Origin: Aurantimonas aggregata
GTDB lineage: Bacteria; Pseudomonadota; Alphaproteobacteria; Rhizobiales; Rhizobiaceae
Length of the DNA stretch: 64,000 bases
Assembly (NCBI RefSeq): GCF_010500835.1
Contig: NZ_JAAAMJ010000010.1
Span: forward strand, 89,852-153,851
Direction: 5' to 3'
Position numbers and translations under genes: made by a program. This document shows, piece after piece, positions 47,229-56,309 of the stretch (position 1 is the stretch's first letter; each line of letters starts with the position of its first letter). Below the pieces are notes generated by a model that was given only the letters and a program-made list of their open reading frames with translations, was not told where the DNA came from and made no database searches.

Positions 47229-48539
47229 CTAGGAGCCGAGGCCGAAGCGGCGCATCTTTTCCCACAGCGTCGTTCGGGAGACCGACAACAGCCGGGCGGC
47301 ATCGCCGATCTGGCCGCTTGTCGCATCGAGCGCCCGCAGGATCTCGCGGCGCTCGGCCGCGTCCCGCGCCGTCGCCAGCGAGGCGACGAAGGCGGCGGGC
47401 TCGGCGGCGTCGGCCGGCTGTTCGGGGAACAGGTCCACCGGCGCGATCCACTCGCCGTCGGCGAGCGCGACGGCCCGCTCCAGCCGGTTGCGGAGCTCGC
47501 GTACATTGCCGGGCCAGGCATGCGCGATCGCCGCCTCCTCGGCCAGCGAGCTGATGCCGCGCAGGGACGTGCCGTCCTGCGTCAGGGCATCGAAGAGGCG
47601 CTGCATCAGCCAGGGAATGTCCTGCGGCCTGTCGCGCAGCGGTGGCACCTCGATCGAGACGACGTTGATGCGGTAGAGCAGGTCCTCGCGGAAACGGCCC
47701 TCGGCGACCGCCTTCGGCAGCGCCTGGTTGGTCGCGGTGACGACGCGGGCACGGAACGGCACCGGCGCCACGCCGCCGACGCGGTCGATCTCGCGGTTCT
47801 CCAGCAGCCGCAGCAGCTTGCCCTGCAACTTCAGCGGCATTTCGCCGATCTCGTCGAGGAACAGCGTTCCCGCCGCGGCGCGTTCGGCGTAGCCGAGATG
47901 CTGGCCGGCCGCGCCCGAGAACGCGCCGCGCTCGTGGCCGAAGATCTCGCTCTCCAGCAGATCGTCCGGGATCGCCGCGCAGTTCACCGCCACGAAGGGT
48001 TCGCCCGCATTGCCGGACTGGGCATGGAGAAAGCGGGCGCAGACCTCCTTGCCGACGCCCGTCTCGCCGGTGACGAGCACCGGGGCCGGCCGGTCGGCCA
48101 GCCGCCGCAGCAGGGTCTCGATCGCCTGCATCCCCGGCGACAGGCCGAGAATGCCGCTGACCGTCGGCTCGATGGGGCGCAACAGCCCGTCGAGCCGGCT
48201 GAGGAACGCGTCCATCTTGAAGGGCTTCGTCAGATAGTCGCCGGCCCCCGCCCGCATCAGCCGCACCGCCTGGTCGACGTCGCCATAGCCGGTGATGAAC
48301 AGGAACGGGGCGGCCGTCTTGTCGCTCACCTGCCGGAACACGTCCTCGCCCGAGATCTGCGGCAGGCGCATGTCGCAGATGACGATGTCCGGCTTGAACG
48401 CGGCCACTTCACGCGCGGCGCGGGCGCCGTCGTGCCACCATTGAACGGTGCCGCCTTCCAGCGTCAGGCGCTGGACGAGCGACTCGCCCATGATCGGATC
48501 GTCTTCGACGACGGCGATGCGGCGGCGCTCAAGCAACAT
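47229..48539 (-). CDS. aioR: sigma-54-dependent arsenite response regulator AioR
   Basis: A 436-residue NtrC-type activator from ATG 48539. The receiver domain has phospho-Asp in [11 protein letters not shown]. The AAA+ domain has Walker A GETGVGKE, Walker [10 protein letters not shown] and a sigma-54 contact loop reading GAFSGA instead of the usual GAFTGA. A C-terminal Fis helix-turn-helix follows ([20 protein letters not shown]). It activates aioBA from the -24/-12 promoter 120 bp downstream. It overlaps aioS by 11 bp. Confidence 0.92.
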   Translation of the reverse strand: MLLERRRIAVVEDDPIMGESLVQRLTLEGGTVQWWHDGARAAREVAAFKPDIVICDMRLPQISGEDVFRQVSDKTAAPFLFITGYGDVDQAVRLMRAGAGDYLTKPFKMDAFLSRLDGLLRPIEPTVSGILGLSPGMQAIETLLRRLADRPAPVLVTGETGVGKEVCARFLHAQSGNAGEPFVAVNCAAIPDDLLESEIFGHERGAFSGAAGQHLGYAERAAAGTLFLDEIGEMPLKLQGKLLRLLENREIDRVGGVAPVPFRARVVTATNQALPKAVAEGRFREDLLYRINVVSIEVPPLRDRPQDIPWLMQRLFDALTQDGTSLRGISSLAEEAAIAHAWPGNVRELRNRLERAVALADGEWIAPVDLFPEQPADAAEPAAFVASLATARDAAERREILRALDATSGQIGDAARLLSVSRTTLWEKMRRFGLGS

Positions 48540-49980
48540 CGGACAGAGCCTCTTCCTCACGGAGCGGGACCCGCAGAACGATCCGCGTTCCGCCCAGCGC
48601 ACTCGTCGCGACGTCCATTTCGCCGCGCATCTCCGCCACCAGCCGCCGGACCAGCCAGAGCCCCAGGCCGGCCTGGGGCTCGTAGGGGGATCGCGGCTCG
48701 TCCGGCGATGTCAGGAACCGGGCGGCCTCCGCCGGCAGGCCCGAGCCGCTGTCGTCGATCGTTGCCACCAGCTGAGCGCCGGCCTGACGGGCCGAGAACA
48801 GCACCACCGAGCCGTTCGGCGAGGCGGCGCAGGCATTCAGCAACAGGTTCAACAAGGTCTGCCGGATCTTCGTCGCGTCGACCGGGATACCTGCCGATAT
48901 CTCGCTCGTCCAGCCGAGGGTGATCGCGCGGCGCTCGGTTTCCGGGCGCATCAGCAGCCGCAGGTCGTCGAGATCGGCCGGCTGCAGCGGCCGGCATTCC
49001 CCGCCCGCCCGGTAGCTGACCAGCGCCGTCTTCACCACGTCGCGGATGCCGCCGAGGCCGCGTTCCAGCAGCGCGATCGTCGCCTTGCGGACCAGCGGCT
49101 TGTCGCCATGGCGCTTCAGCGTGTCGAGGCTGTTGAACAGCCCGCCGAGCGGATTGTTGATCTCGTGCGCCATGCCCGAGGCCAGCCGGCCGAGGCTCGC
49201 CAGGCGCTGCTCGTCGGCGAGGCGCTGCGCGAGTTCCTCGCGCTCGCGGACCGCGTCGACGAGCCGGCCGTAGGACCGGAACAGCCGCCCGGTCTCGCCG
49301 CGCGCCGTCTGCAGCGCGGCCGGGACCGGCATCACGTCGGACATGGCGCTCTTCTGCAGATGGTCGCTGAGGATGCGGATCGGCCGGACCATGCGCTTGA
49401 CGACGAGATAGCCGAGAATGGCGAGGATGAGGGTGATGAGCGCATTCGAGGCGATCAGCGTCAGCAGCACCTCGCGGCGTTCGGCGGCCAGATGCGCCGT
49501 GTCGAAGCTGGCATAGACGCTGCCGAGGGTGCGATCCTGGAAGACGAGGTCGCGGCTGAGATAGGCGCGGGACCCGTCATCCTCGGCGAGAAAGCCGCCG
49601 CCCGGAGGAAAGTGGGCGGCCACGTCCGCCGGCAGGGAAATGCCCGTCGGCACGGCGCGCGGATCGGAGGCCGCGAGGACCGTCGCCTGCGCGTCGAGCA
49701 CGATCGTGCCGGCGGGGGCGAGCCCGCGATACATGCCCCTGGCACGGTCGATCGTGTCGAACGCCTCCCACACGTCGTGGCGCAGCAGCGCCGGGATCAG
49801 CGACGAGGAGAGGCCGTCGAGATAGGCGTTGCCCATCTCCTGAAGGTGCTTTTCCTGGGTCGCCTGGAGGCGGCTGAGCACCTGCTGCGAGACGAGAACG
49901 CTGACCGCCACCATCAGCATCGCAACGAGCGTCGGAATCTTGACGGTGAGCGGCCACGAGGCTGCGAGACGCCGCGGCAT
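48529..49980 (-). CDS. aioS: arsenite sensor histidine kinase AioS
   Basis: A 483-residue membrane kinase from ATG 49980. TM1 is at about 14-33, a periplasmic domain at about 35-175, TM2 at about 176-197 and HAMP at about 198-250. Phospho-His is in SGMAHEINNPLGGLFN, with ATPase boxes LLNLLLNACAAS, DDSGSGLP and GLGLWLVRRL. It phosphorylates AioR when AioX binds arsenite in the periplasm. Its ATG overlaps the aioX stop (TGATG). Confidence 0.9.
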   Translation of the reverse strand: MPRRLAASWPLTVKIPTLVAMLMVAVSVLVSQQVLSRLQATQEKHLQEMGNAYLDGLSSSLIPALLRHDVWEAFDTIDRARGMYRGLAPAGTIVLDAQATVLAASDPRAVPTGISLPADVAAHFPPGGGFLAEDDGSRAYLSRDLVFQDRTLGSVYASFDTAHLAAERREVLLTLIASNALITLILAILGYLVVKRMVRPIRILSDHLQKSAMSDVMPVPAALQTARGETGRLFRSYGRLVDAVREREELAQRLADEQRLASLGRLASGMAHEINNPLGGLFNSLDTLKRHGDKPLVRKATIALLERGLGGIRDVVKTALVSYRAGGECRPLQPADLDDLRLLMRPETERRAITLGWTSEISAGIPVDATKIRQTLLNLLLNACAASPNGSVVLFSARQAGAQLVATIDDSGSGLPAEAARFLTSPDEPRSPYEPQAGLGLWLVRRLVAEMRGEMDVATSALGGTRIVLRVPLREEEALSDVA

Positions 49981-50876
49981 CAGGTTGCGTGCCGGAGCTG
50001 ATCGACCATCCCCGCAATCCCGGCATAGAGATCGGGCTCCGCGGCAGCGAAACCGTCGAGCCGCAGCATGGAGAGCACCTCGCGTCCCAGCGGATCGGTC
50101 CGCATGGCGAGCAGCGCGTCGCGCAGCATCCGTGTCGCGGCACTGTCCGCGGCGGCCCTGGCGCTGGCGATCGGCGGAAAGCCCAGCCATTCAGACGCGC
50201 GCAGCACCCGCGTCTGCCCGGTGAGCTCCGGCTCCAGCTCCTGCATCACCTCCCAGACATAGCCGTCGACGCTGCCCGAACCGGCTAGACCCGAAGCCAC
50301 CGCCCGCACGACATTGCGGTGCCCGTAAGTGTAGAAGCTGCTGCGGAAGAAACTCCCGACGCTCTCGCCGGCTTCCGCCAGCAGCGCCGCCGTCACCAGG
50401 TATCCTGAGTTGGAATCCGGGTCCGACAGTGCGTGGACGTCGCCGCGAAGCATTCGCCAGTCGCTGCCGGGCCGGTTCCGGTCGACGATCAGGTAGGACT
50501 GGTAGCGCGGCTGCTGGCGCCAGACCGGCACGGCGACGAGGGAGAGTTCGTTTTCGTACTGCACGAAGGGATAGCCGCAGATCCAGGCGGCATCGACCTG
50601 GCCGGAAACGACCAGCGCGGTGATCTCCTGGTAGGTCCGGCGGCTGACCAGTTCGACCGGCAGACCCGTCGCCTTCTCCAGATAGGCGCGCAGCCTGTCG
50701 AGAAGATCGAGATCGGAATTGCGAAAGACCGGCGTCAGGCCGAAGGCCAGCCCCGTCCGTGTCGAGGCGATCGCCGGGCGAGGCAAGGCAGAAGCCAGCG
50801 CGGTCGCCGCCAGCCCCTGGAGCAGTGTCCGCCGGGCGACGGCGGAAGTATCCGTGGCAGGGCCGCCGCGCCGCAT
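49980..50876 (-). CDS. aioX: periplasmic arsenite-binding protein AioX
   Basis: A 298-residue substrate-binding protein of the PhnD/AioX family. ATG 50876 is chosen because GTGAGG lies at the right distance; ATG 50906 would add ten residues. An ARRTLLQG-hydrophobic signal (Tat- or Sec-like) is at about 14-38. The only cysteine is Cys100 in AAWICGYPFVQY, which matches the arsenite-binding Cys of AioX. It presents arsenite to AioS. First gene of aioXSR. Confidence 0.9.
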   Translation of the reverse strand: MRRGGPATDTSAVARRTLLQGLAATALASALPRPAIASTRTGLAFGLTPVFRNSDLDLLDRLRAYLEKATGLPVELVSRRTYQEITALVVSGQVDAAWICGYPFVQYENELSLVAVPVWRQQPRYQSYLIVDRNRPGSDWRMLRGDVHALSDPDSNSGYLVTAALLAEAGESVGSFFRSSFYTYGHRNVVRAVASGLAGSGSVDGYVWEVMQELEPELTGQTRVLRASEWLGFPPIASARAAADSAATRMLRDALLAMRTDPLGREVLSMLRLDGFAAAEPDLYAGIAGMVDQLRHAT

Positions 50877-51061
50877 CAGTGCCTCACCGGTGTTGCTTGT
50901 AAACATTCCAGAAAAGCATCGTCCGATCGGACGACGCGGTCAATGGGCGGTGCGCCGCGCGCATTCGCACCGGGTGGGCTTCGGCAAGGGTGGCCGATCG
51001 TCGTCACGTCGTCGGACTGACGGTTGCGGCTGCCGATGCCATTATCGGCAGCTGCAACCGA

Positions 51062-52333
51062 TCAGGCGGCCTTGCTCGGCACCGCCGGCTCCTCGGCCGT
51101 ATCCGCCAGCTCAGCCCGCGGGTCGAGGGCGAAGCTGGCGGGGGTCTGGGTCCGCGCCAAGGGCACGGTCTGGAAGTCCGGGCGCTCGTCGATCGGCATC
51201 GCCTCGCGCCGGTAGGTCCGGTAGAAGGAATAGGCGGCATAGAACGCCGCGGCGCTGCCGATCGACTGGAAGATGCCGCGCGGGCCGTATGTCTCCATCA
51301 GGAACGCCGCGTAGATCGGGCCGATCATCGTGCCGACGCCGTAGAGGATCAGCATGCCGCTGGCGATCTTCACGAAGTCGGAATCGGCCGCGTAGTCGTT
51401 GGCATGCGCGACGGAGAGCGAATAGGCCGGATAGACGACGCCGCCGATCAGGAAGGCGAGGACGAAGAGCACCGCGGGGCTGCTGCCGGAGAGGTAGACG
51501 CCGGCGGTGCCGGCGGCGACGCCGATGAGGCCCGCCGCAGTCATCACGTAGCGCCGGTCGACCTTGTCGGAAATCCGCCCGAGCGGCACCTGGAAGACGA
51601 TGCCGCCGGCCATGGCGGCGACGACCAGCGTCGCGATCTCCGTCGTCGACAGTCCGGCCTTTTCGCCGAAGACCGGCGCCATGTTGTTCCACGCCCCCGA
51701 CAGGACGCCCGCCAGCAGCACGCCGACGGCGGCGACCGGGGAGTTGCGGAAGATCGGGATCAGGTTGATCTTGATCGTCGTCAGCGGTTTCGGCGATTCC
51801 GCCTTGGACAGGGCGTTCGGGATGACCGCCATCGCGAACAGGATGGCGCAGAGCATGAACGGCACGGTGAGCTGGGGCTGGCTGAGCGGCATGACGTACT
51901 GCCCGCCCATCATCGCGCCCATCGTCACCACCATGTATATCGAGAAGATCCGGCCGCGCGTCTCGTTGGTGACGCGCTCGTTCAGCCAGCTCTCGATGAT
52001 CATGTAGCAGCCGGCCAGCGCGAAGCCGGCGAGCGCCCGGAACAGGATCCAGGCATAGGGATCGACCACGATGGCGCACAGCAGCACCGAAATCGCCATC
52101 AGCGAGGCGAGGCTCGAGAACGTCCGCACGTGGCCGGCGCGCTGCACGATGGCCGGAATGATCATGCAGCCCGCCGTGAAGGCGATGGCGTAGGACGTGC
52201 CGAAGGCGCCGATCTGGTAGCTCGACCAGCCCTCGATCGAACCGCGCACCGGCAGGAGGATGCCCATCAGCCCGGCGCCCGCCATCAGGAAGAAGGTGGA
52301 TACGAGCAGCGAGGCGATCGGCAGAAGGGGCAT
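51062..52333 (-). CDS. major facilitator superfamily transporter
   Basis: A 423-residue protein with twelve predicted helices. The loop after helix 2 is unremarkable; LSKAESPKPLTTIKINL forms the central cytoplasmic loop and helix pairs carry GRISDKVDRR (about 245), the MFS A-like motif. The C-terminal 35 residues are polar and cytoplasmic. Close to the UMF2/YfkF-type MFS group by general pattern. The substrate is unknown; the neighbouring aio genes make an arsenical possible but not indicated by sequence. Confidence 0.82.
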   Translation of the reverse strand: MPLLPIASLLVSTFFLMAGAGLMGILLPVRGSIEGWSSYQIGAFGTSYAIAFTAGCMIIPAIVQRAGHVRTFSSLASLMAISVLLCAIVVDPYAWILFRALAGFALAGCYMIIESWLNERVTNETRGRIFSIYMVVTMGAMMGGQYVMPLSQPQLTVPFMLCAILFAMAVIPNALSKAESPKPLTTIKINLIPIFRNSPVAAVGVLLAGVLSGAWNNMAPVFGEKAGLSTTEIATLVVAAMAGGIVFQVPLGRISDKVDRRYVMTAAGLIGVAAGTAGVYLSGSSPAVLFVLAFLIGGVVYPAYSLSVAHANDYAADSDFVKIASGMLILYGVGTMIGPIYAAFLMETYGPRGIFQSIGSAAAFYAAYSFYRTYRREAMPIDERPDFQTVPLARTQTPASFALDPRAELADTAEEPAVPSKAA

Positions 52334-52501
52334 GTCGGGCCTTGGCGAAACGGAGTGGATGGCGCGGCAGCGCGACTGTCTGCGACGGGCCCGGCTTCGA
52401 CGGCCGGGCAGGAATGCAATGCCGTTCGCCCGCTCTAGGGATTAACGGCGGCTTTGGCGAGGCTCTTGTGCCTGCCGATCATGACGAGGATCGGACGGAA
52501 C

Positions 52502-53395
52502 TCAGTCCGGCGGCGAATTTTCCGTCAGGCGGGCCTTTAGCGCGAGGAGATCGCGCCAGGCGAGCTTCTTCTGCGCCGGCTGGCGGAGCAGATAGGCCGG
52601 GTGCAGCATCGCCGTCGCGGCGATCGTGTCCGCCTCGCCGAGGCCGAAGCTGTAGGTCGTCCAGCGCCCGCGGATCCGCAATATGCCTTCGTCGGAGGCG
52701 AGGATCGCCTTGGCGGCAGGCGAGCCGAGGCAGACGAGGATCTTCGGGCGCACGAGCTCGATATGGCGCTGCACGAAGGGCAGGCAGATCTGCGTCTCCG
52801 CCGGCGTCGGCGGCCGGTTGCCAGGCGGGCGCCAGGGGACGGTGTTGGTCACCCGGACGTTCTGCCGCTCGAGCCCGATGGCGGCCAGCATGCGGTCGAG
52901 CAGCTGGCCGGAGCGGCCGACGAAGGGCACGCCCGCGATATCCTCCTCGCGGCCCGGCGCCTCGCCGACGAACATGATTTCGGCGCTCTCGGCGCCGTCG
53001 CCGAAGACGGTGGACTTGGCGGTGATCCGGAGATTGCAGCTTTCGAACGCGTCGAGCGCCGCCTGCAGCTCGGCAAGCGTCGCGGCCGAGCGGGCGCGCT
53101 CGCGGGCGTCTGCAATCGCGACGTCGTCCGGGACGGCGGCGCGGCTGGTGGCGAAGGTGCCGGCGGGCTCGGCAGGCAAAGTGGGGGCGGGCGCATGAGC
53201 CGGCTGCGCCGGTGCCGGCACGGCTGGCGTCGACGACACGGCCCGCCGCCCGTCGCGCGCGGCGATTTCGGCCCGCGTCTCGGCAAACCGATCGCGCGGC
53301 GCCTCGCCGACGAAGCAGTCGATGCCGGCGTCGCGATACCATTCGAGCATCGCGATCGCGGCGTCGCGGCCGATGTCTGGCTGTGCGGCGTTCAT
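52502..53395 (-). CDS. family 4 uracil-DNA glycosylase
   Basis: A 297-residue enzyme that removes uracil from DNA. A variable Ala/Pro-rich N-terminal region (1-85) precedes the catalytic domain: [23 protein letters not shown] (motif A region, GEAPG), [11 protein letters not shown], and the C-terminal TYSFG..... MLHPAYLLR. The four cysteine ligands of the 4Fe-4S cluster include those near [12 protein letters not shown] and VCLGS. Standalone gene divergent in role from its neighbours. Confidence 0.88.
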   Translation of the reverse strand: MNAAQPDIGRDAAIAMLEWYRDAGIDCFVGEAPRDRFAETRAEIAARDGRRAVSSTPAVPAPAQPAHAPAPTLPAEPAGTFATSRAAVPDDVAIADARERARSAATLAELQAALDAFESCNLRITAKSTVFGDGAESAEIMFVGEAPGREEDIAGVPFVGRSGQLLDRMLAAIGLERQNVRVTNTVPWRPPGNRPPTPAETQICLPFVQRHIELVRPKILVCLGSPAAKAILASDEGILRIRGRWTTYSFGLGEADTIAATAMLHPAYLLRQPAQKKLAWRDLLALKARLTENSPPD

Positions 53396-53450
53396 GGATC
53401 CGTCCTAGCCGATTTCGGCGCGGCAGGCGACGTGTTCGGGGCGGGATCGT

Positions 53451-53780
53451 TCAATGGCTCACGGTCTGCGAGAACAGATTGATCACCAGCACGCCGGCGA
53501 GGATCAGCGCGAGGCCGAGGAAGCCCGCCGCATCGATCGAGGTGCGGAACCAGAACAGGTCGACCAGCGCCAGGATGACGATGCCGGCGCCCGACCAGAT
53601 CGCGTAGACGATGCCGACGGGCAGCGTGCGCAGCGGCAGCGACAGGAAATAGAACGCCAGCGCATAGGCCGCGACCGTGACCAGCGACGGCAGCAGTCGC
53701 GTGAAGCCGTGGGTTGATTTCAGCGCCGTCGTGCCGACGATCTCGCACAGAATGGCGACGGCCAGGAAGAGAGCGTTCAC
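53451..53780 (-). CDS. small multidrug resistance (SMR) transporter
   Basis: A 109-residue four-helix protein from GTG 53780, the usual SMR length. The essential membrane Glu (residue 13, ILCEIVGTTALK) is present, with YAIWSGAGIV in helix 3 and a C-terminal LILAGVLVINLFS helix. It exports cationic compounds or guanidinium by proton exchange. An open frame extends upstream, but the added residues are not membrane-like. Confidence 0.88.
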   Translation of the reverse strand: MNALFLAVAILCEIVGTTALKSTHGFTRLLPSLVTVAAYALAFYFLSLPLRTLPVGIVYAIWSGAGIVILALVDLFWFRTSIDAAGFLGLALILAGVLVINLFSQTVSH

Positions 53781-53872
53781 GGGGAGCCTCGCGGTGGCGG
53801 AAAGCCTCTCTTCTCCCGGCGCGCTTTGCCGGGTCAAGCGGCTCACCTGTTACAGCAGCAGGCATTCGGTGC

Positions 53873-53903
53873 GATTGACGCCCACGTCAATCAAGTTAGA
53901 ACT
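53873..53903 (+). promoter_or_regulatory. promoter with inverted repeat before ETF-QO gene
   Basis: GATTGACG-CCCA-CGTCAATC (53873-53892) is a perfect 8-bp-arm inverted repeat that includes a TTGACG -35. A TAGAAC -10 follows 16 bp later. It is about 95 bp ahead of the gene and is a candidate operator. Confidence 0.5.
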
Positions 53904-53987
53904 CGTCCAGACATCGGATCGCGCTAGTCTGTCGGCTTCTGGCCAGGGCGGCGCGATCCGGCCGGGGATGCGAGAATGGGAGACGAG

Positions 53988-55652
53988 ATGAGCCACGCCG
54001 AGACGCTGCCGGAACGCGAATCGATGGAGTTCGACGTGGTGATCGTCGGCGCGGGCCCCGCCGGGCTCGCCGCGGCGATCCGCCTGAAGCAGCTCGATCC
54101 GGAGCTGACGGTTGTGGTGCTCGAGAAGGGCGGCGAGGTCGGGGCGCACATCCTCTCCGGCAACGTGCTCGATCCGTCGGCGCTCGACATCCTCTTGCCG
54201 GAGTGGCGCGACGAGGAGACGCCGATCAGGACGAAGGTCACCGACGACCGGTTCTATCTCTACGGCGAAAAGGGCTCGATCCGCCTGCCGAACGCACTGA
54301 TGCCCCGGCTGATGGGCAATCACGGCAACTACATCGTCTCGCTCGGCCTCGTCTGCAAATGGATGGCCGAGAAGGCCGAGGCGCTGGGCGTCGAGATCTA
54401 TCCGGGCTTTGCCGCGACCGAGATCCTCTATGACGACGCCAACGCCGTGATCGGCGTCGCCACCGGCGACATGGGCATCACCCGCGAGGGCGAGCCGGGC
54501 GCCGCCTTCGCTCGCGGCATGGCGCTGCTCGGCAAATACGTGATGATCGGCGAGGGCGTGCGCGGCTCGCTCGCCAAGCAGCTGATCCGCTCCTATGGCC
54601 TCGACGAGGGCCGCGAGCCGCAGAAATTCGGCCTCGGCATCAAGGAACTCTGGGAGATCGCGCCGGAGAAATCCAAGCCCGGCCGTGTCGAGCACTCCTT
54701 CGGCTGGCCGTTGGGCGGCGGCACCGGCGGCGGCTCGTTCCTGTATCACCTGGAAGACAACCAGGTGTATGTCGGCTTCGTCGTCCACCTCAACTACAAG
54801 AACCCGTATCTGTCGCCCTTCGAGGAATTCCAGCGCTTCAAGACGCATCCCGACGTCGCCGAGCTGCTCGCCGGCGGCAAGCGCATCGCCTATGGGGCGC
54901 GGGCGATCACCGAGGGCGGCTGGCAATCGGTGCCGAAACTGGTGTTCCCCGGCGGGGCGCTGATCGGCTGCTCGGCCGGCTTCGTCAACGTGCCGCGCAT
55001 CAAGGGCGCACACAACGCCATGACATCAGGCATGCTGGCGGCGGAAGCGGCCGCCGAGGCCATCGCCGCCGGCCGCGCGCACGACCGGCTCGCCGCCTAT
55101 GACGATGCCTGGCGCGGCTCGGCCATCGGCCGCGACCTCAAGCCGGTCCGCAACGTCAAGCCGCTCTGGTCGAAATACGGCACGCTGCTCGGCATCGCGC
55201 TGGGCGGGATCGACATGTGGACGAACTCGCTGTTCGGCTTCTCGTTCTTCGGCACCCGCAAGCACGGCAAGCCCGACTACGCCTGCCTCGAGCCGGCGGC
55301 GAAGCATACGCCGATCACCTATGCCAAGCCCGACGGGGTGCTGACCTTCGACAAGGTCTCCTCGGTCTATCTCTCCAACACCAATCACGAGGAGGACCAG
55401 CCGGTCCATCTCCAGGTGAAGGACCCGGCGCTGCAGCATTCCTCGGAATACGCCGTCTATGCCGGCCCGTCGCAGCGCTACTGCCCGGCCGGCGTCTACG
55501 AATGGGTCGTCGGGGAGGACGGCAAGGAGACCTATGTGATCAACGGCCAGAACTGCGTCCACTGCAAGACCTGCGACATCAAGGACCCGAACCAGAACAT
55601 CAACTGGGTGCCGCCGCAGGGCGGCGAGGGCCCGGTGTATCAGGTGATGTGA
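53988..55652 (+). CDS. electron transfer flavoprotein-ubiquinone oxidoreductase
   Basis: A 554-residue enzyme from ATG 53988 (GGAGA site at proper distance; ATG 53976 also open). The FAD motif VVIVGAGPAGLAAAIRL is near the start, the quinone-binding segment (GWPLGGGTGGGSFLYHLEDN, about 235) is typical, and four cysteines for the 4Fe-4S cluster lie in CVHCKTCDIKDP and RYCPAGVYEW. It moves electrons from ETF to ubiquinone during fatty- and amino-acid oxidation. Confidence 0.95.
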   Translation: MSHAETLPERESMEFDVVIVGAGPAGLAAAIRLKQLDPELTVVVLEKGGEVGAHILSGNVLDPSALDILLPEWRDEETPIRTKVTDDRFYLYGEKGSIRLPNALMPRLMGNHGNYIVSLGLVCKWMAEKAEALGVEIYPGFAATEILYDDANAVIGVATGDMGITREGEPGAAFARGMALLGKYVMIGEGVRGSLAKQLIRSYGLDEGREPQKFGLGIKELWEIAPEKSKPGRVEHSFGWPLGGGTGGGSFLYHLEDNQVYVGFVVHLNYKNPYLSPFEEFQRFKTHPDVAELLAGGKRIAYGARAITEGGWQSVPKLVFPGGALIGCSAGFVNVPRIKGAHNAMTSGMLAAEAAAEAIAAGRAHDRLAAYDDAWRGSAIGRDLKPVRNVKPLWSKYGTLLGIALGGIDMWTNSLFGFSFFGTRKHGKPDYACLEPAAKHTPITYAKPDGVLTFDKVSSVYLSNTNHEEDQPVHLQVKDPALQHSSEYAVYAGPSQRYCPAGVYEWVVGEDGKETYVINGQNCVHCKTCDIKDPNQNINWVPPQGGEGPVYQVM

Positions 55653-55695
55653 ACGGGCTGTTGCGCTGCCTCAGGAACGTGAAGGGGAGACCACC

Positions 55696-56082
55696 ATGCG
55701 ACTGCTGCTGATCCTCGTCCTGCTGCTCGCCGCTCTGCCGGCGCGCGCCGACGACGAATACGACGCGTGTCTGAACGACGCCGACGCCAGCATGCAGGAC
55801 ATGGGCGCCTGTGGCGCTGAATGGATCGACCGCGAGGATGCGCGCCTGAACGAGATGTGGCAGGCGCTGCTCGATGAACTCCCCGAGGCCAGCGAGGAGA
55901 TGCTGCGCGAAGAGCAGCGCGCCTGGCTCGCCTATCGCGACAAGACCTGCCTGTTCTACCTGGACGCGGTCGAATACGGCCAGGTCGGCCGGTATCTGTC
56001 CTATCCGTCCTGCCGGGCCTTCGTCATCGCCCAGCGGACGGAAGCGCTGGGGGAGATCAGGGAGTCGGTGGCGCCGATCTAG
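55696..56082 (+). CDS. LprI/DUF1311-type exported protein
   Basis: A 128-residue protein with signal peptide (1-19, LPARA/DD). The mature domain has the DUF1311 pattern: YDACLNDADASMQDMGACGA, LNEMWQALLDEL, LREEQRAWLAYRDKTC, and YPSCRAFVIAQRTEAL, with five cysteines. Family members inhibit lysozyme in mycobacteria (LprI) but are mostly uncharacterised. It follows ETF-QO by 43 bp. Confidence 0.82.
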   Translation: MRLLLILVLLLAALPARADDEYDACLNDADASMQDMGACGAEWIDREDARLNEMWQALLDELPEASEEMLREEQRAWLAYRDKTCLFYLDAVEYGQVGRYLSYPSCRAFVIAQRTEALGEIRESVAPI

Positions 56083-56309
56083 GGGAAGACCGGCGGCAGA
56101 GGGACGTTTTCGGCCCGCGATATAGGCAGGCGGATCGGCCTGCGCTTCGCTCCGAGGACAGACCAGCACGACGAGGCGCTCTGCGCCGCCCTGCCAGCCA
56201 GCTTGCCATGGAGCGGCGGGGTACGGCGAGAAAGTCCAATCAAGCGCGAGCTTTTCCCCTATAGCGGGCCATCGGCGTCGGTGCGTCGGAGTCCGAAGGA
56301 ACGTCCAGA

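Noticed and set aside
43729..47232. A very long plus-strand open frame (over 1,100 codons) opposite moeA and aioBA
   Set aside because: It is antisense to well-supported aioA, aioB and moeA coding sequence; GC-rich codon use leaves the opposite strand open. Its translation has no domain-like pattern.
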